DNA of 64,000 nucleotides from Eleusine coracana subsp. coracana. Taxonomy: Eukaryota; Streptophyta; Magnoliopsida; Poales; Poaceae. Under the pieces are notes generated by a model. The model made no database searches. It saw nothing but the letters and a program-made list of their open reading frames with translations, and had not been told where the DNA came from. The position numbers and the translations under genes were made by a program. Below are positions 9,664 to 21,608 of this stretch, piece after piece (positions within the stretch are counted from its first letter, which is position 1; each line of letters starts with the position of its first letter). The stretch lies in assembly GCA_032690845.1 (NCBI GenBank), contig CM064426.1, positions 40,666,101 through 40,730,100 on the forward strand, in the 5' to 3' direction.

Positions 9664-11760
9664 ATGATGGCCAAAATTCCCATCATTCAGTACTCACCGG
9701 ACTTCAAGATCTCCTTTGTGTCACTCGACTTCACAGTTGGCGACAACGGAGCCCTAGGTCTGGAGAACCACAGATCTGACTCGGCCGCATCCATGGCGCG
9801 ATCACCGAGTTCGTCTGGCATGATCCCTGCATTGGTTCCACTTGGATCTGAGGAAGAAGATCCTTCCTTCGGGAACGATTCAAAATCGGATCGGTCTTTT
9901 GATGAGGACTCGGTCGGATCCGCTTACCCATATCCCCATACTGTCAACATGGTGGATATATCAGATCCCGCGGATGGAGACCAAGATGATGACCAAGACG
10001 GTGAACAAGAAGGTAACCCCGTAGATGGCCACTCGAACCAACTAGCCGGAGGAGGTCAACATGAGGAGGACCCTCTAGTTGATGACTTATCGGTCAGACA
10101 CCGTCGTCGACCAAGAGGGTCACGCAATGCATGCCGACTGGATCTCGGTCCAAAACTCGAAGTGGATGGCGTCAAGGTCTACCACACTCCTCAGAATAAC
10201 ATCACAGGGGCCAAAACTTTGCTTGACACTCTAATGGTCGATGCGAATTATCATACCCCTACGATGCAGAAGGCGGTGGCAATGCTTAAGGCTGCTGCAG
10301 CTTAGGAGGCCGCAAAATCTCAGTCGGTCACAAGCTCTAGTCACGCATATTCATGAGGTCGGCATAGGCGTGAAGATCTAAGAAATTCCCTCTGTATCCA
10401 TGATGGACGAGATACCATCAACTCTCACTTTGAAGAACGCACTCGGGATAACCAATGCTATGAGGAAGAACGCCGTGATTGGAGAACGGACGACCGAGGG
10501 GACGGCCGACGGGACAACCGACGAAGGGACCGTCAAGATACTCCTCCAAGGCACAACCGCGATGACCGTCGTCAACATGACGATCGGGATCGGCGTGATA
10601 ACGATGATAACGACCATCGGCGTTGTCGTCATGATGATGATGTTGGTCCGCGACACGGCAGCCGTGCAACTCCGTCCCCAGACTGGCATAGGCGGTCGAT
10701 GACGCCGACCGACAGTGAGATCGATGGCATCAAATCTTACATCCCTAGGCTTCGTATAGCCCAATGGCCAAAAGGATTCAAGCCGGTCCCCATCAAAAAA
10801 TACGATGGTCAGACCAATCCTCGAGAGTGGCTGTAGCTCTACAGCACGGCGATTTGGTTCGCTGGAGGTGATTCCTATGTAATGGCTAATTACCATCCGG
10901 TCTGCCTGGATTCAGCCATTCGGATATGGCTCATATCTCTTCCAGAGGAGTCAATCACATCTTGGGGAGACCTCAACAGGAAGCTCATAGAAAGTTTCCA
11001 AGCTACCTGCAATCGACTGGGCAACCACTTCGACCTCACTCGGATCAAGCAGAAGACTGATGAACCTCTTCGTGACTACATCAAGCGATTTTGTGCTAAG
11101 AAGACTGAGATCCCCAATGTCCCGGACCAACAAATCATTGCCGCCTTCCAAGGAGGGATCCGTAGCGATGATTTGGTTCATGAGATCGGTCGGAGGAATC
11201 ATGACCTCAAGCTGACTGCTTAAGAGTGCTTCAAGATCGCTGACAAGTTTGCGTCTGGTGAGTCGGCATTAGATGACATCCGGGGAAAAGGCAAAGAGAT
11301 GCGGTCGGACAAGCCTGAGTCCTCCAAGAAGGACAAGAAGAGGAAGCCTGATAACATGGTTCACACGGTGGACCGACTTCAGAAGAACCCTCGAACAAAC
11401 CAACCGTCCACAGATGAGCTGTTGAGTGGCCCGTGCCTTTGGCACCCAAAGGGAAACCACAAATCATAGGATTGCTATCGACTGAAGGATTTTGCAACAG
11501 CCGTACTCAAGGTGGCTAAAGATCCCCCGAGGCGCAATAGCAAAGACAGGACCAATGATGATGGCGACAAGGACGACTCACGAGAGTTCCAAGAGCCCCG
11601 TAAGGAAGTCAACTTCATCTTCGATGGCCCGAATGCCTACGTGTCCAAGCGCAAGCAGAAGCTGTAACTTTGGGAGATCAACTTGGTGGAACCGGCTACG
11701 CCTCAATTCATGAGGTGGTCTGAGATGCCAATCACCTTTGATCGGTCGGATCATCCCAAG
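9664..11760 (+). pseudogene. Element X gag
   Basis: This is a Tat-type Gag. Translation probably began at the ATG pair at 9664, 48 bp after the PBS. An acidic N-terminal part (DGDQDDDQDGEQEG) is followed by an Arg/Asp-rich block (about 10400-10690), the capsid-like region (WLISLPEESITSWGDLNRK, about 10930-11200) and a CxxH...C zinc-like motif (CLWHPKGNH, about 11437). The frame is constant, but stops interrupt it at 10303 (TAG for CAG), near 10351, near 10834, at 11221 and near 11467. A stop near 11665 leads into the protease part. Confidence 0.82.
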
Positions 11761-12300
11761 CATATCTCGAAGCCGGGTTGATATCTGCTGGTGCTTGCTG
11801 CTATGATGAAGGAGGTAATGTTCAACAAAGTACTCATTGATGGAGGAAGCAGTTTGGATTTAATCTTCACCAAGACCCTCAAAGAGCTCGATCTGTCAAT
11901 CAATGATCTTCAGCCGAGTTCTTCACCTTTCCATGGGATTGTACCTGGCAAGACTTCAGTTCCTATCGGACAGATCAGTCTGCTGGTCACCTTCGGGACC
12001 CGTGAGAATTTTAGGACCGAGCGCATTCTCTTCCAAGTGGCGCATTTTGACTTAGCATATCATGCTATCATCGGTCGATCGGCTATGGCTAAATTCATGG
12101 CTATCCCGCATTATCCATATCTCACCCTCATGATGCCAGGCCCAAACGGAATAATCTCCCTCCACTCTGATCTTCAGAATTCTTTCGATTGTGATGTACA
12201 GAGTTGTGAGATGGCCAATAAATAGTTGATGCTGTCCGACCAAAAGGAGATCCAGTAGGCAGTCAGCATGGAGGAGCAGACTAGAGCAATGGTTCCAGCA
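11761..12300 (+). pseudogene. Element X aspartic protease
   Basis: The protease matures Gag-Pol. The active site is LIDGGSSLDLI at about 11830-11862, the DGGS form found in many Tat elements. The conserved C-terminal part reads YHAIIGRSAMAKF (about 12058-12096). It is in the same frame as gag. A TAG at 12223 ends the open stretch. Confidence 0.85.
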
Positions 12301-12399
12301 AAGAAGCCTACCAAAGACAAGATTCAGACCGATGACATCCAAACCAAGGAAATCATGCTCGATCCTGAGGACCCCAATAAGGTAACTTATGCTAGGGCC

Positions 12400-13784
12400 A
12401 ACCTCGATGAGAAATAGGAACTCGTGCTCACTCTTTTCCTCTAGGAAAATAGGGACATCTTCGCATGGAAACCATCTGACATGCTAGGAGTTCCTAGGGA
12501 AAAGATTGAGCACGAGTTAAGGGTACCCCCTGGTGCTACCCCCGTTCAGCAGAGGCTTAGAAGATTCACACAAGACCGCAAGGACGCCATGAAGAAGGAG
12601 ATAATAAGACTATTAGATGCTAAGTTTATAAAGCAGGTGTATCATCTTGACTGGTTAGCAAATCTAGTCCTTGTACCCAAGAAGAATAAGAAATGGAGGA
12701 TGTGTGTTGATTATACCGATCTCAACAAGGTCTATCCTAAAGACGCCTTAGCTCTTCCTCGTATTGATCAGATTGTAGACTCGACAGCCGGGTGTGAGCT
12801 CTTGAGCTTTCTGGATGCCTATTCAGGCTATCACCAGATCCCACTGAAGGTCAAAGATCAGATTAAAACTTCCTTTATAACACCCTTCGGCGCCTATTGC
12901 TATATCACAATGCCTTTCAGTCTGAAGAATGCTGGCGCGACTTACCAACGAGGTATTCAACGCTGCCTTGCTACTCAGATCGGTCGGAACGCAGAAGTGT
13001 ATGTTGATGACATCGTTGTCAAGACCCAGAACGTCGAGGATCTTATTTCTGACCTAGCAGAAACCTTTGATAATCTGAGGCATTATTAAATAAAGCTGAA
13101 TCCTAAGAAGTGTGTTTTTGGGCTTCCTTCGGGTAAGCTACTTGGTTACATCATTTCAAAATGAGGTATAGAGGCTAACCCGGATAAAATCAAGGCGATC
13201 CTTGGTATGGGGCCACCTAATTCTCAAAGGGATGTACAGAAGCTGACCGAATGCATGGCGTCCTTGAGTCGCTTTATTTCCCGATTAGGGGTTAGAGGGT
13301 TACCACTTTTCCGACTGCTTAAAAAGCAGGAAGACTTTGTTTGGATCGAAGAGGCGCAGTCGGCATTGGACGAGTTGAAGGTTTACCTCAGCAGCATTCT
13401 AGTATTGGTGCCTCCGGAGCCAGGAGAAAAACTTCAACTTTACATATCGACCACAACTCAGGTTGTGAGTACTGTTTTCACAGTCGATCGAGAAGAAGAG
13501 GGACATATACAAAAAGTGCAACACCCGGTCTATTTTGTGAGTGAGGTCCTTGGAGCCTCTAAGGCAAAATATCAACAGATCTTGAAGTTGTTGTATGAAT
13601 TGTTGATCACCTCCAGGAAGATGAAGCATTATTTTCAAGCTCATCCAATCAAAGTCTAGACCTCCTTCGCACTCGGCACAGTGCTGCACAGTTGAGAAGC
13701 CGAAGGAAAAATTGCCAAGTGGGCAGTTAAACATGTTCAATATACCATTACGTTCGCGCCTCAGTCAGCTATAAAGGGACAAGC
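12400..13784 (+). pseudogene. Element X reverse transcriptase and RNase H (5' part of pol)
   Basis: RT motifs are WRMCVDYTDLNK (about 12694), FLDAYSGYHQI (about 12810), the palm motif YVDDIVVK (about 13000) and MASLSRFISRLG. RNase H begins near 13430 but is degraded: homologues have an Asp where this copy reads LYISTTTQ. Stops at 13087 and 13657, and further stops before 13784, break the frame. The sequence reads into APQSAIKGQA and is then cut by the element C LTR. The matching continuation (LADFVVEW) resumes after that LTR at 14707 and again at 21016. Confidence 0.87.
13780..13784 (+). repeat. Target-site duplication of element C (CAAGC)
   Basis: CAAGC occurs at 13780-13784, 14707-14711 and 21016-21020. 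The first and third are the ordinary pair. The second belongs to the duplicated X segment. Confidence 0.9.
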
Positions 13785-14706
13785 TGATGAGGACATCACT
13801 CCTAAAGATACATGCAACACTCCTCCAATTTTGGACTTGCAAGGTCCAATGACTAGAGCTCGTGCATGACGACTAAATTTAGAGGTGAGCTCGTTCCTAC
13901 ATTTTTTATTATATGTCACTTTTGAGAATGGTTTGCTACCTAATGATTATATTGTAATTAGGAACCATGGAGAGGACCAGGAGATGATGGGAGAAGGACT
14001 TGGAGACATGGAGGACCAGCAAGGACGTGGAAGCCAAGGTGGAGGCCCAACCAAAACCGACTTCGAGTCTGTTTTGGGCCTCAGGACCAGTCTGCACTAA
14101 AACGGATGCCCAAGATGCATACGGACTCGGATTTGGACGTTCTACATATGCACGGAAAGATAAGAAGAAGACCTTTCCAATGCCGTCGGTCTCATATCAA
14201 AATTAGTCTGGAGTCATCGGGAATCGTCGAAACAAGAGAGAGTCCAGAATCTGTTTCGGTGCTGTGTCGCCTGTTTTTGGCCTTTGGGCTTTGTATCTAG
14301 TTGAGCCCAAGTAGGAGTGCGTCCAGAGGGTCTTGCACAACCCTAGGGTCTTCATATACAGCCGCCGTCGCACCATTAGGGTTTGGGTTTTGCTTAGATT
14401 ATTCTGTTCATAACAGTTTCGCCATCATCACGGTTTGTGAGACCCCAACTTCGTGAGATTCATAATACATCTGCAATTGTGTTGCTTTCTTCTTTGTTCT
14501 TGCTTGTGTTCTTGATTCGCAGGCAGGGATTAGCCTTCTTGGCGAGGTCAATCGTTTTAGGACGGTTGATAACCAGAAGAGACGTCGTGCTGTGATTGCG
14601 GGGTTTAGAACATGTTGTTCTGAAGCCGGATTGATTTGTGTGTCGCCTCCGACCAAATCAACGTATCCAGAACCTTTCGGAAGATCGAGAACCCTTGTCC
14701 ATATCA
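13785..14706 (+). repeat. Element C left LTR (922 bp)
   Basis: TGATGAGGACATC...CCTTGTCCATATCA. Same length as the right LTR. I count about 29 single-base differences and no indel. The coding tail within it has one stop (TGA for CGA near 13867). It is followed not by a PBS but by CAAGC and X pol. Confidence 0.93.
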
Positions 14707-15540
14707 CAAGCGCTAGCTGATTTCGTTGTCGAGTGGACAGAGATTCAAAATCCACCTACTGCACAAGATATCGAGTATTGGAAAATGTACTTCGATGGAT
14801 CTCTTCAATTACAAGGAGCTGGTGCGGAGAGAAGCTTCGATATGTCCTTCAGGTGATGTTTCGTGCGTCCAACAACGCTACAGAATATGAAGCCCTTCTA
14901 CATGGTTTGCGCATTGCCGCGTCACTTGGTATCAAGCGCCTTGATGTCTTTGGTGACTCGGCTCTGGTCATTAATCAAGTTACTAAGGATTGAAACTGTG
15001 TGGATGATAATATGAGTGCTTACTGTCAAGAAGTAAGGAAGCTCGAAGACAAATTCGATGGATTGAAGTTCACGCATGTTCTTCGAGACCATAACCAAGC
15101 GGTCGATGAATTGGCCAAGATGGGATCATCCTGGTCTGCGGTCCCGCCAGGTGTTTTCCTACACACTCTGGATTCCCCTATGATTTCTCCTCGGTCGGAT
15201 GTATTAATGAGTGTTGTTACTGATCTCGTTGGTGATGACAACATGGAGACCGATTGGCGTGACCCGCTCATCCAATATTTGGACAAGAGATAGCTGCCTT
15301 TGGATCCTAATGAGCAACGGAGGTTGGAGACCCGATGCCGAGGATATCTGTTGGTGGGAGACCAACTCAATAAAAGAGGAGGTTCAAACATCTTGATGAG
15401 ATGCATCTCGATACCAGAAGGCCAGAAGGTGGAAGAGATTCATTCCGGGATATGTGGAAATCATACGGCTTCCAATACTTTGGTCAGAAAAGCTTTTCGG
15501 CAAGGGTTTTATTGGCCCACGGCAGTCGAAGATGCACATC
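14707..15540 (+). pseudogene. Element X aRNase H and start of integrase, first copy
   Basis: This 834-bp piece is X pol immediately after the insertion site. The start reads ALADFVVEWTEIQ, followed by the second RNase H domain (KMYFDGSLQLQGAG, NATEYEALLHGLRIA), then a linker and the first integrase part (GFYWPTA). It stops inside the integrase zinc region at GATGCACATC and joins directly to element C gag. The same sequence occurs at 21016-21849 with about 23 substitutions and no indel. Both copies share the frameshift near 14828 (21137) and the stop just before CTGCCTTTGGATCC, so these defects predate the duplication. Confidence 0.92.
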
Positions 15541-16815
15541 GAGCGGTTAGAGAAGCGGGTCTCTAAGTTAACCGATCAGGTTGTTGCATTGGAGACCGCT
15601 CCTAAAACCAATAATACGAACACCAATAACAACAACAACGATGTTGAAGACGTCTATGATGAAGACACGGTGTATAAGGCTGATGGAACCGTGGATAGGT
15701 CAGCTACAAGGACCGCACGATTACGACGTCGTTTGCAACATAATACTTAAGGTATGGGTGGTTTCCATAACTATAACCGTCATCCACACGGTATCTATGC
15801 TCCAGATGACCCGTATGCTAAAATTAAGTTTTCAATTCCTTCGTTTTCGGGTCAGTATGATGGTGATGTTTATCTTGATTGGGAGATGACTATAGAACAA
15901 AAATTTAATGCCCACCTTGTTCCTGAACAACATAGAGTTAGACAAGCTACTAGTGAGTTTAAGGACTTTGCTATTGTTTGGTGGAGTGGTCTAGCTGCTG
16001 AAACTGATTTGCCTACTACTTGGGAAGAACTTAAGGTAGCAATGCGTGATCATTTTGTTCCCCCTTCTTTTTATAGAGAGATTCGTAATAAATTGCAACG
16101 TTTAGACCAAGGAGATAAAACTGTTCACGAGTATTTTAGTAAGCTTCAGAAGGGTTTGATTCGTTGTGCTGTAGTTGAAAAAGTAGAGGATCAGATTTGT
16201 CGCTTTTATTCTGGTTTAAGAAAAGAAATTCAGGACATCCTTGATTATAAAGAATATTATACCCTCACCCAGTGTTTCCAGTATGCTATGCTTGCAGAGA
16301 AAGAATCACAGGGACTTTTCCAGGCTTTTGAGGGGTACAGCAAGTCAAGGAACTCCTACCCCCCACGCTCGACGGGGACTTCGGGGCTGCCCAGGCCATC
16401 TTTCCGGCCGCCTCCACCAGCAGCTACCCAGGGAACCAGTGTTGTTTCTGCAGCCCCAAGATCAGCCCCTGCACCTTCTACGCGCTCAGGTAAACTTTCT
16501 ATGCAGGTACCAGCTAGTAGTGCCTCCTCTGTTGCTTCGACAAGGTGCACTACAGGGATTCAGTGCCACCGCTGCCATGGACTTGGTCACGTGCAGAAAG
16601 ATTGTCCAAGTAGGCGGGCATCTGTGGCGACAGACGATGGCGGTTACATGAGCACCTCTGATGTGGAGGATGAGGAGGAGGACATCGCTGCCACCGGCAG
16701 TGACCTCGTCCTTGGAGGCAGAGACACCACAGGATACATGAACATTATTGTTCAACGTGTCCTTAGCACACAAGTTCATCAGCCCGAGACGATGCAGCGC
16801 CACAACTTGTTCTAG
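15541..16815 (+). pseudogene. Element C gag (5' truncated)
   Basis: This is the Gag capsid and nucleocapsid. It begins abruptly with ERLEKRVSKLTDQV, which is internal sequence by comparison with element B; roughly 40 N-terminal residues are missing. A TAA at 15748 replaces CAA. The capsid core contains YDGDVYLDWEMTIEQKF and WWSGLAAETDLPTTWEELK. A Ser/Pro-rich linker and the CCHC knuckle CHRCHGLGHVQKDC (about 16563) follow, then an acidic tail. A TAG at 16813 separates it from the protease, in the same frame. No usable start or leader remains. Confidence 0.9.
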
Positions 16816-18687
16816 ATTTTCTTCGTTATCATGAACCGCCGAGCACGTGTCATCATTGATGGAGGGAGCTGCAATAACTTGGTGAGTTCTGATGTGGTCA
16901 ACAAGCTTGCTTTGACCACACGTCCACATCCACATCCGTACTACATTTAGTGGTTAAACGACTCTGGCAAAGCTAAGGTAATACAAACTTGTAGAGTTCC
17001 TTTTTCCATTGGTTCTTATGTGGATTCTGTTGATTGTGATGTCGTATCCATGCAAGCATGTTCACTTTTATTGGGTAGACCTTGGGAATTTGATAATGAT
17101 GTTGTACACCATGGTAGAAGTAATAAGTACACTTTTATGCATAAAGGAACTAAAATTACTTTGTTACCAATGACCCCTGCTGAAATTGTACAAGCTGATT
17201 TAGAAAGAGCTGCTAGTTTGATAAATAAAGGTCCTAAAATTTAACAACCTGTTAATTCTAATTCTACACCTAGTAATGTTAATGATTCTCCAAGTTCTAA
17301 GGGTGCTGGAATTAAATTACAAGGTCGTTTATGTCTTGCAACAAAATCTGAGCTTGCTGAAATTTCTGATAATGATGATATTTGCTATGCTTTGATATGC
17401 AAAGAAGCTTTGTTTTCGCTTGATGATATTGTTTCTAGTGATGTGTCTCCTGCTGTCAATAACCTTTTGCAGGAGTATGAGGATGTTTTTCCAGCTGAGA
17501 TACCCCCGGGATTGCCACCTTTGAGAGGGATTGAGCATCAAATTGATTTGATTCCGGGTGCTACTTTGCCAAACCGTGCTGCTTATAGGACCAACCCTGA
17601 GGAGACTAAGGAGATACAACGACAAGTTCAAGACCTTTTGGATCATGGGTATGTTCGTCAATCACTTAGTCCTTGTGCTGTTCCTGTACTTTTGGTTCCT
17701 AAGAAAGATGGTACTTGGCGTATGTGTGTAGATTGTAGAGCCATTAATAATATTACTATTAGGTATCGTCATCCTATTCATAGGCTAGACGACATGCTTG
17801 ATGAGTTATGTGGTGCTATAATTTTTACTAAAATTGATTTGCGTAGTGGCTACCATCAAATTAGAATGAAACTTGGAGACGAATGGAAAACAATTTTCAA
17901 AACCAAATTTGGATTATATGAGTGGTTAGTAATGCCTTTTGGGTTAACTAATGCACCTAGTACTTTCATGCGCTTGATGAATGAGGTTTTAAGAGCTTTC
18001 ATTGGCAAATTTGTGGTAGTTTACTTTGATGATATCTTGATTTATAGCAAATCTATAGATGAACATATGAATCATTTGCGTGCTGTTTTTGATGCTTTAC
18101 GAGATGCACGTTTATTTGGTAACCTTGAGAACTGCATCTTTTGCACGGATCGAGTCTCTTTTCTTGGCTATGTTGTGACTCCACAGGGAATTGAGGTGGA
18201 TGAGGTGAAGATTGAAGCCATAAAGAGCTGGCATGTACCAAAAACTATCACACAGGTGAGGAGTTTTCTTGGTCTTGCAGGTTTCTACTGCCGCTTTGTC
18301 AAAGATTTCAGCACCATTGCTGCACCATTGCATGAGTTGACAAAGAAGGGCATTGATTTCCATTGGGGTAAGGTACATCATGAGTGTTTTGATGCTTTGA
18401 AGGATAAACTTACACATGCACCATTGCTGCAATTACCTAATTTTGATAAGATTTTTGAGCTTGAATGTGATGCTAGTGGTATAGGCATTGGTGGTGTTTT
18501 GATGCAAGATAGTAAACCTATTGCATACTTTAGTGAGAAAATTACTGGGCCTGTTTTGAATTACTCCACGTATGATAAGGAATTGTATACACTTGTACAT
18601 TGTTTAGAGACGTGGCGTCATTATTTGTTGCCCAAAGAATTTGTTATTCATTCTGATCATGAATCACTTAAGTATATTCGTTCTTAA
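16816..18687 (+). pseudogene. Element C protease, RT and RNase H
   Basis: The protease site is VIIDGGSCNNL (about 16849) and its C-terminal part is SLLLGRPWEFD (about 17067). RT runs from about 17460: VPKKDGTWRMCVD, FTKIDLRSGYHQI, the palm motif YFDDILIYS (about 18022) and FLGLAGFYCRFVKDF. RNase H is at about 18450-18687: LECDASGIGIGGVL, Glu in DKELYTLV and HSDHESLKY. Stops lie near 16948, at 17242 and at 18685. All catalytic residues are present, and no frameshift was found. The frame is continuous with gag. Confidence 0.93.
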
Positions 18688-20409
18688 TGTAATTTGAACC
18701 GTAGACATGCTAAATGGATTGAATTTATTGAGTCTTTTCCTTATATTATTAAACATAAGAAAGGGAAGGATAATGTGATCGCTGATGCTTTATCTAGGCG
18801 CTATACTTTATTGTCTCAACTTGATTGTAGAATTTTTGGACTTGAGGCAATTAAAGAACAATATGCTGCTGATGTTAATTTTAAGGATGTATTGCTGCAT
18901 TGTAAAGAAGGTCGTGCATGGAATAAATTTGTGTTGAATGATGGATTCTTGTTTAGAGCTAACCGCCTATGCATTCCAGTTGGTTCCGTTCGTCTTTTGT
19001 TGTTACAGGAGGCGCATGGAGGTGGATTGATGCGTCATTTTGGTGGCAAGAAGACGGAGGATATTTTGGCCACACACTTCTTTTGGCCAAGGATGAGGAA
19101 AGATGTTGAGCGCTTTGTTGCTCGCTGCACTACAAGTCAAAAAGCTAAGTCTCGCTTGAATCCATATGGTTTATACATGCCACTTCCTATTCCTTCTATT
19201 CCTTGGACGGATATTTCTATGGACTTTGTTTTAGGACTGCCTAGGACTAAGAGGGGGAGTGATAGTATTTTTGTTGTTGTGGATAGATTTTCTAAGATGG
19301 CACACTTTATACCATGTCATAAGACTGATGATGCTAGTTATATTGCTGATCTCTTTTTCAAAGAAATTGTTCGTTTGCATGGTATGCCTTCTACTATTGT
19401 TTCAGATCGTGATGCAAAATTCTTGAGTCACTTTTGGCGCACGCTTTGGAATAAGTTGGGTACAAAGTTGTTGTTTTCTACAACTTGTCACCCACAAACT
19501 GATGGACAAACTGAGGTGGTGAACCGCACTTTGGGTACTATGTTGAGAGCTATTTTGAAGAAAAATTTGAAGCAATGGGAAGAATGTTTGCCTCATGTTG
19601 AGTTTGCATATAATCGGGCAACACATTCTACTACCAAGGTAAGTCCTTTCAAAGTAGTGTATGGTTTTGATCCCCGTACTCCACTTGATATACTTCCTCT
19701 ACCTATTCATGAGAGAGTTCATGTTGATGCTAAGGAACGTGCTGAATTTATTTTAAAAATGCATGAGACCACTAGACTTAGCATTTAAAAGATGAATGTC
19801 AAGTATAAAATTGCTGGTAATAAAGGTAGAAAAGAAGTAAAACTTGATGTAGGAGATTTAGTATGGTTACACTTGAGAAAAGATAGATTTCCAGATTTGA
19901 GAAAGTCTAAATTAATGCCTAGAGCTGATAGTCCTTTCAAAATAATTGAGAAGATTAATGATAATGCATACAAACCTGAGTTGCCTCCCGAGTTCGGGGT
20001 TAGTCCTACTTTTAACATTTCAGATTTGAAACCATACTTGGGAGAAGAGAATGAGCTTGAGTCGAGGACGACTCCACTTCAAGAGGGGGAGGATGATGAG
20101 GACATCACTCCGAAGGATACATGCAACACTCCTCCAATTTTGGACTTGCAAGGTCCAATGACTAGAGCTCGTGCACGACGACTAAATTTAGAGGTAAGCT
20201 CGTTCCTACATTCTTCATTATATGTCACTTTTGAGAATGGTTTGCTACCTAATGATTATATTGTAATTAGGAACCATGGAGAGGACCAGGAGATGATGGG
20301 AGAAGGACTTGGAGACGTGGAGGACCAGCAAGGACGTGGAAGCCAAGGTGGAGGCCCAACCAAAACCGACTTCGAGTCTGTTTTGGGGCTCAGGACCAGT
20401 CTGCACTAA
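18688..20409 (+). pseudogene. Element C integrase, reading into the 3' LTR
   Basis: The RNase H end (KGKDNVIADALSRR) is followed by the HHCC domain (HGGGLMRHFGGKKTE). Its last Cys pair reads CTTSQ instead of CxxC, so one zinc ligand is Ser. The catalytic core shows MDFVLGLPRTKRGSD, VSDRDAKFLSHFW and DGQTEVVNR. The C-terminal region VWLHLRKDRFPDLRKSKL and FNISDLKPYLGEE is typical of CRM-like integrases. No classical chromodomain follows. Instead the frame crosses the LTR start (20094) and ends at 20407 after PMTRARARRLNLEV and a Gly-rich tail. One stop lies at 19786. Confidence 0.9.
20080..20093 (+). other. Element C polypurine tract
   Basis: AAGAGGGGGAGGA lies immediately before the LTR start TGATGAGG and is itself coding (acidic QEGEDDE stretch). 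Confidence 0.82.
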
Positions 20410-21015
20410 AACGGATGCCCAAGACGCATACAGACTTGGATTTCGACGTTCTACATATGCACGGAAAGATAAGAAGAAGACCTTTCCAATGCCGCCGGTC
20501 TCATATCAAAATTAGTCTGGAGTCATCAGGAATCGTCGAAACAAGAGAGAGTCCAGAATCTGTTTCGGTGCTGTGTCGCCTGTTTTTGGCCTTTGGGCTT
20601 TGTATCTAGTTGAGCCCAAGTAGGGGTGCGTCCAGAGGGTCTTGCACAACCCTAGGGTCTTCATATACAGCCGCCGTCGCACCATTAGGGTTTGGATTTT
20701 GTTTAGATTATTCTATTCATAACAGTTTCGCCGTCATCACGGTTTGTGAGACCCCAACTTCGTGAGATTCATAATACATCTGCAATTGTGTTGCTTTCTT
20801 CTTTGTTCTTGCTTGTGTTCTTGATTCATAGGCAGGGATTAGCCTTCTCGGCGAGGTCAATCGTTTTAGGACGGTTGATAACCAGAGGAGACGTCGTGCT
20901 GCGATTGCGGGGTTTAGAACATGCTGTTCTGAAGCCGAATTGATTTGTGTGTCGCCTCTGACCAAATCAACGTATCCAGAACCTTTCGGAAGATCGGGAA
21001 CCCTTGTCCACATCA
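20094..21015 (+). repeat. Element C right LTR (922 bp)
   Basis: It begins TGATGAGGACATC and ends CCTTGTCCACATCA, followed by CAAGC and X pol. It contains the last 105 codons of the polyprotein. A TATA-like CATATACA lies near 20662. Confidence 0.93.
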
Positions 21016-21608
21016 CAAGCGCTAGCTGATTTCGTTGTCGAGTGGACAGAGATTCAAAACCCACCTACTGCACAAGATATCGAGTATTGGAAAATGTACT
21101 TCGATGGATCTCTTCAATTACAAGGAGCTGGTGCGGAGAGAAGCTTCGATATGTCCTTCAGGTGATGTTTTGCGTGTCCAACAACACTACAGAATATGAA
21201 GCCCTTCTACATGGTTTGCGCATTGCCGCGTCACTTGGTATCAAGCTCCTTGATGTCTTTGGTGACTCGGCTCTGGTCATTAATCAAGTCACTAAGGATT
21301 GGAACTGTGTGGATGATAATATGAGTGCTTACTGTCAAGAAGTAAGGAAGCTCGAAGACAAATTCGATGGATTGAAGTTCACGCATGTTCTTCGAGACAA
21401 TAACCAAGCGGTCGATGAATTGGCCAAGATGGGATCATCCTAGTCTGCGGTCCCGCCAGGTGTTTTCCTACACACTCTGGATTCCCCTATGATTTCTCCT
21501 TGGTCGGATGTATTAATGAGTGTTGTTACTGATCTCGTTGGTGATGACAACATGGAGACCGATTGGCGCGACCCGCTGATCCAATATTTGGACAAGGGAT
21601 AGCTGCCT
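21016..21608 (+). pseudogene. Element X aRNase H, second copy
   Basis: This is the proper continuation of X pol after element C. The domain contains KMYFDGSLQLQGAG, TEYEALLHGLRIA and GDSALVINQV. The archaeal-type second RNase H domain is a hallmark of Tat elements. It carries the same frameshift as the first copy (near 21137-21165) and its own TAG near 21441 (TGG in copy one). A stop near 21599 is shared. Domain order RT, RNase H, aRNH, integrase supports the Tat call. Confidence 0.9.

Larger units (their letters stand above)
13785..21015 (+). mobile_element. Element C: CRM-like gypsy chromovirus, rearranged
   Basis: Two 922-bp LTRs in direct orientation flank a gag-pol, but the PBS, leader and N-terminus of gag are missing. 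In their place is an 834-bp piece of element X. CAAGC flanks the outside of both LTRs and also the inside right of the first LTR. The single gag-pol frame runs 15541-20409 with about seven stops and no frameshift, so this is the least decayed polyprotein here. CRM-like assignment rests on the integrase C-terminus and on coding sequence that extends into the 3' LTR; Reina is an alternative clade. Confidence 0.82.

Noticed and set aside
13785..14706. Ordinary solo LTR of element C.
   Set aside because: The duplicated X segment and the third CAAGC after the right LTR show it belongs with the rearranged element C, although a solo-LTR allele may have been an intermediate.
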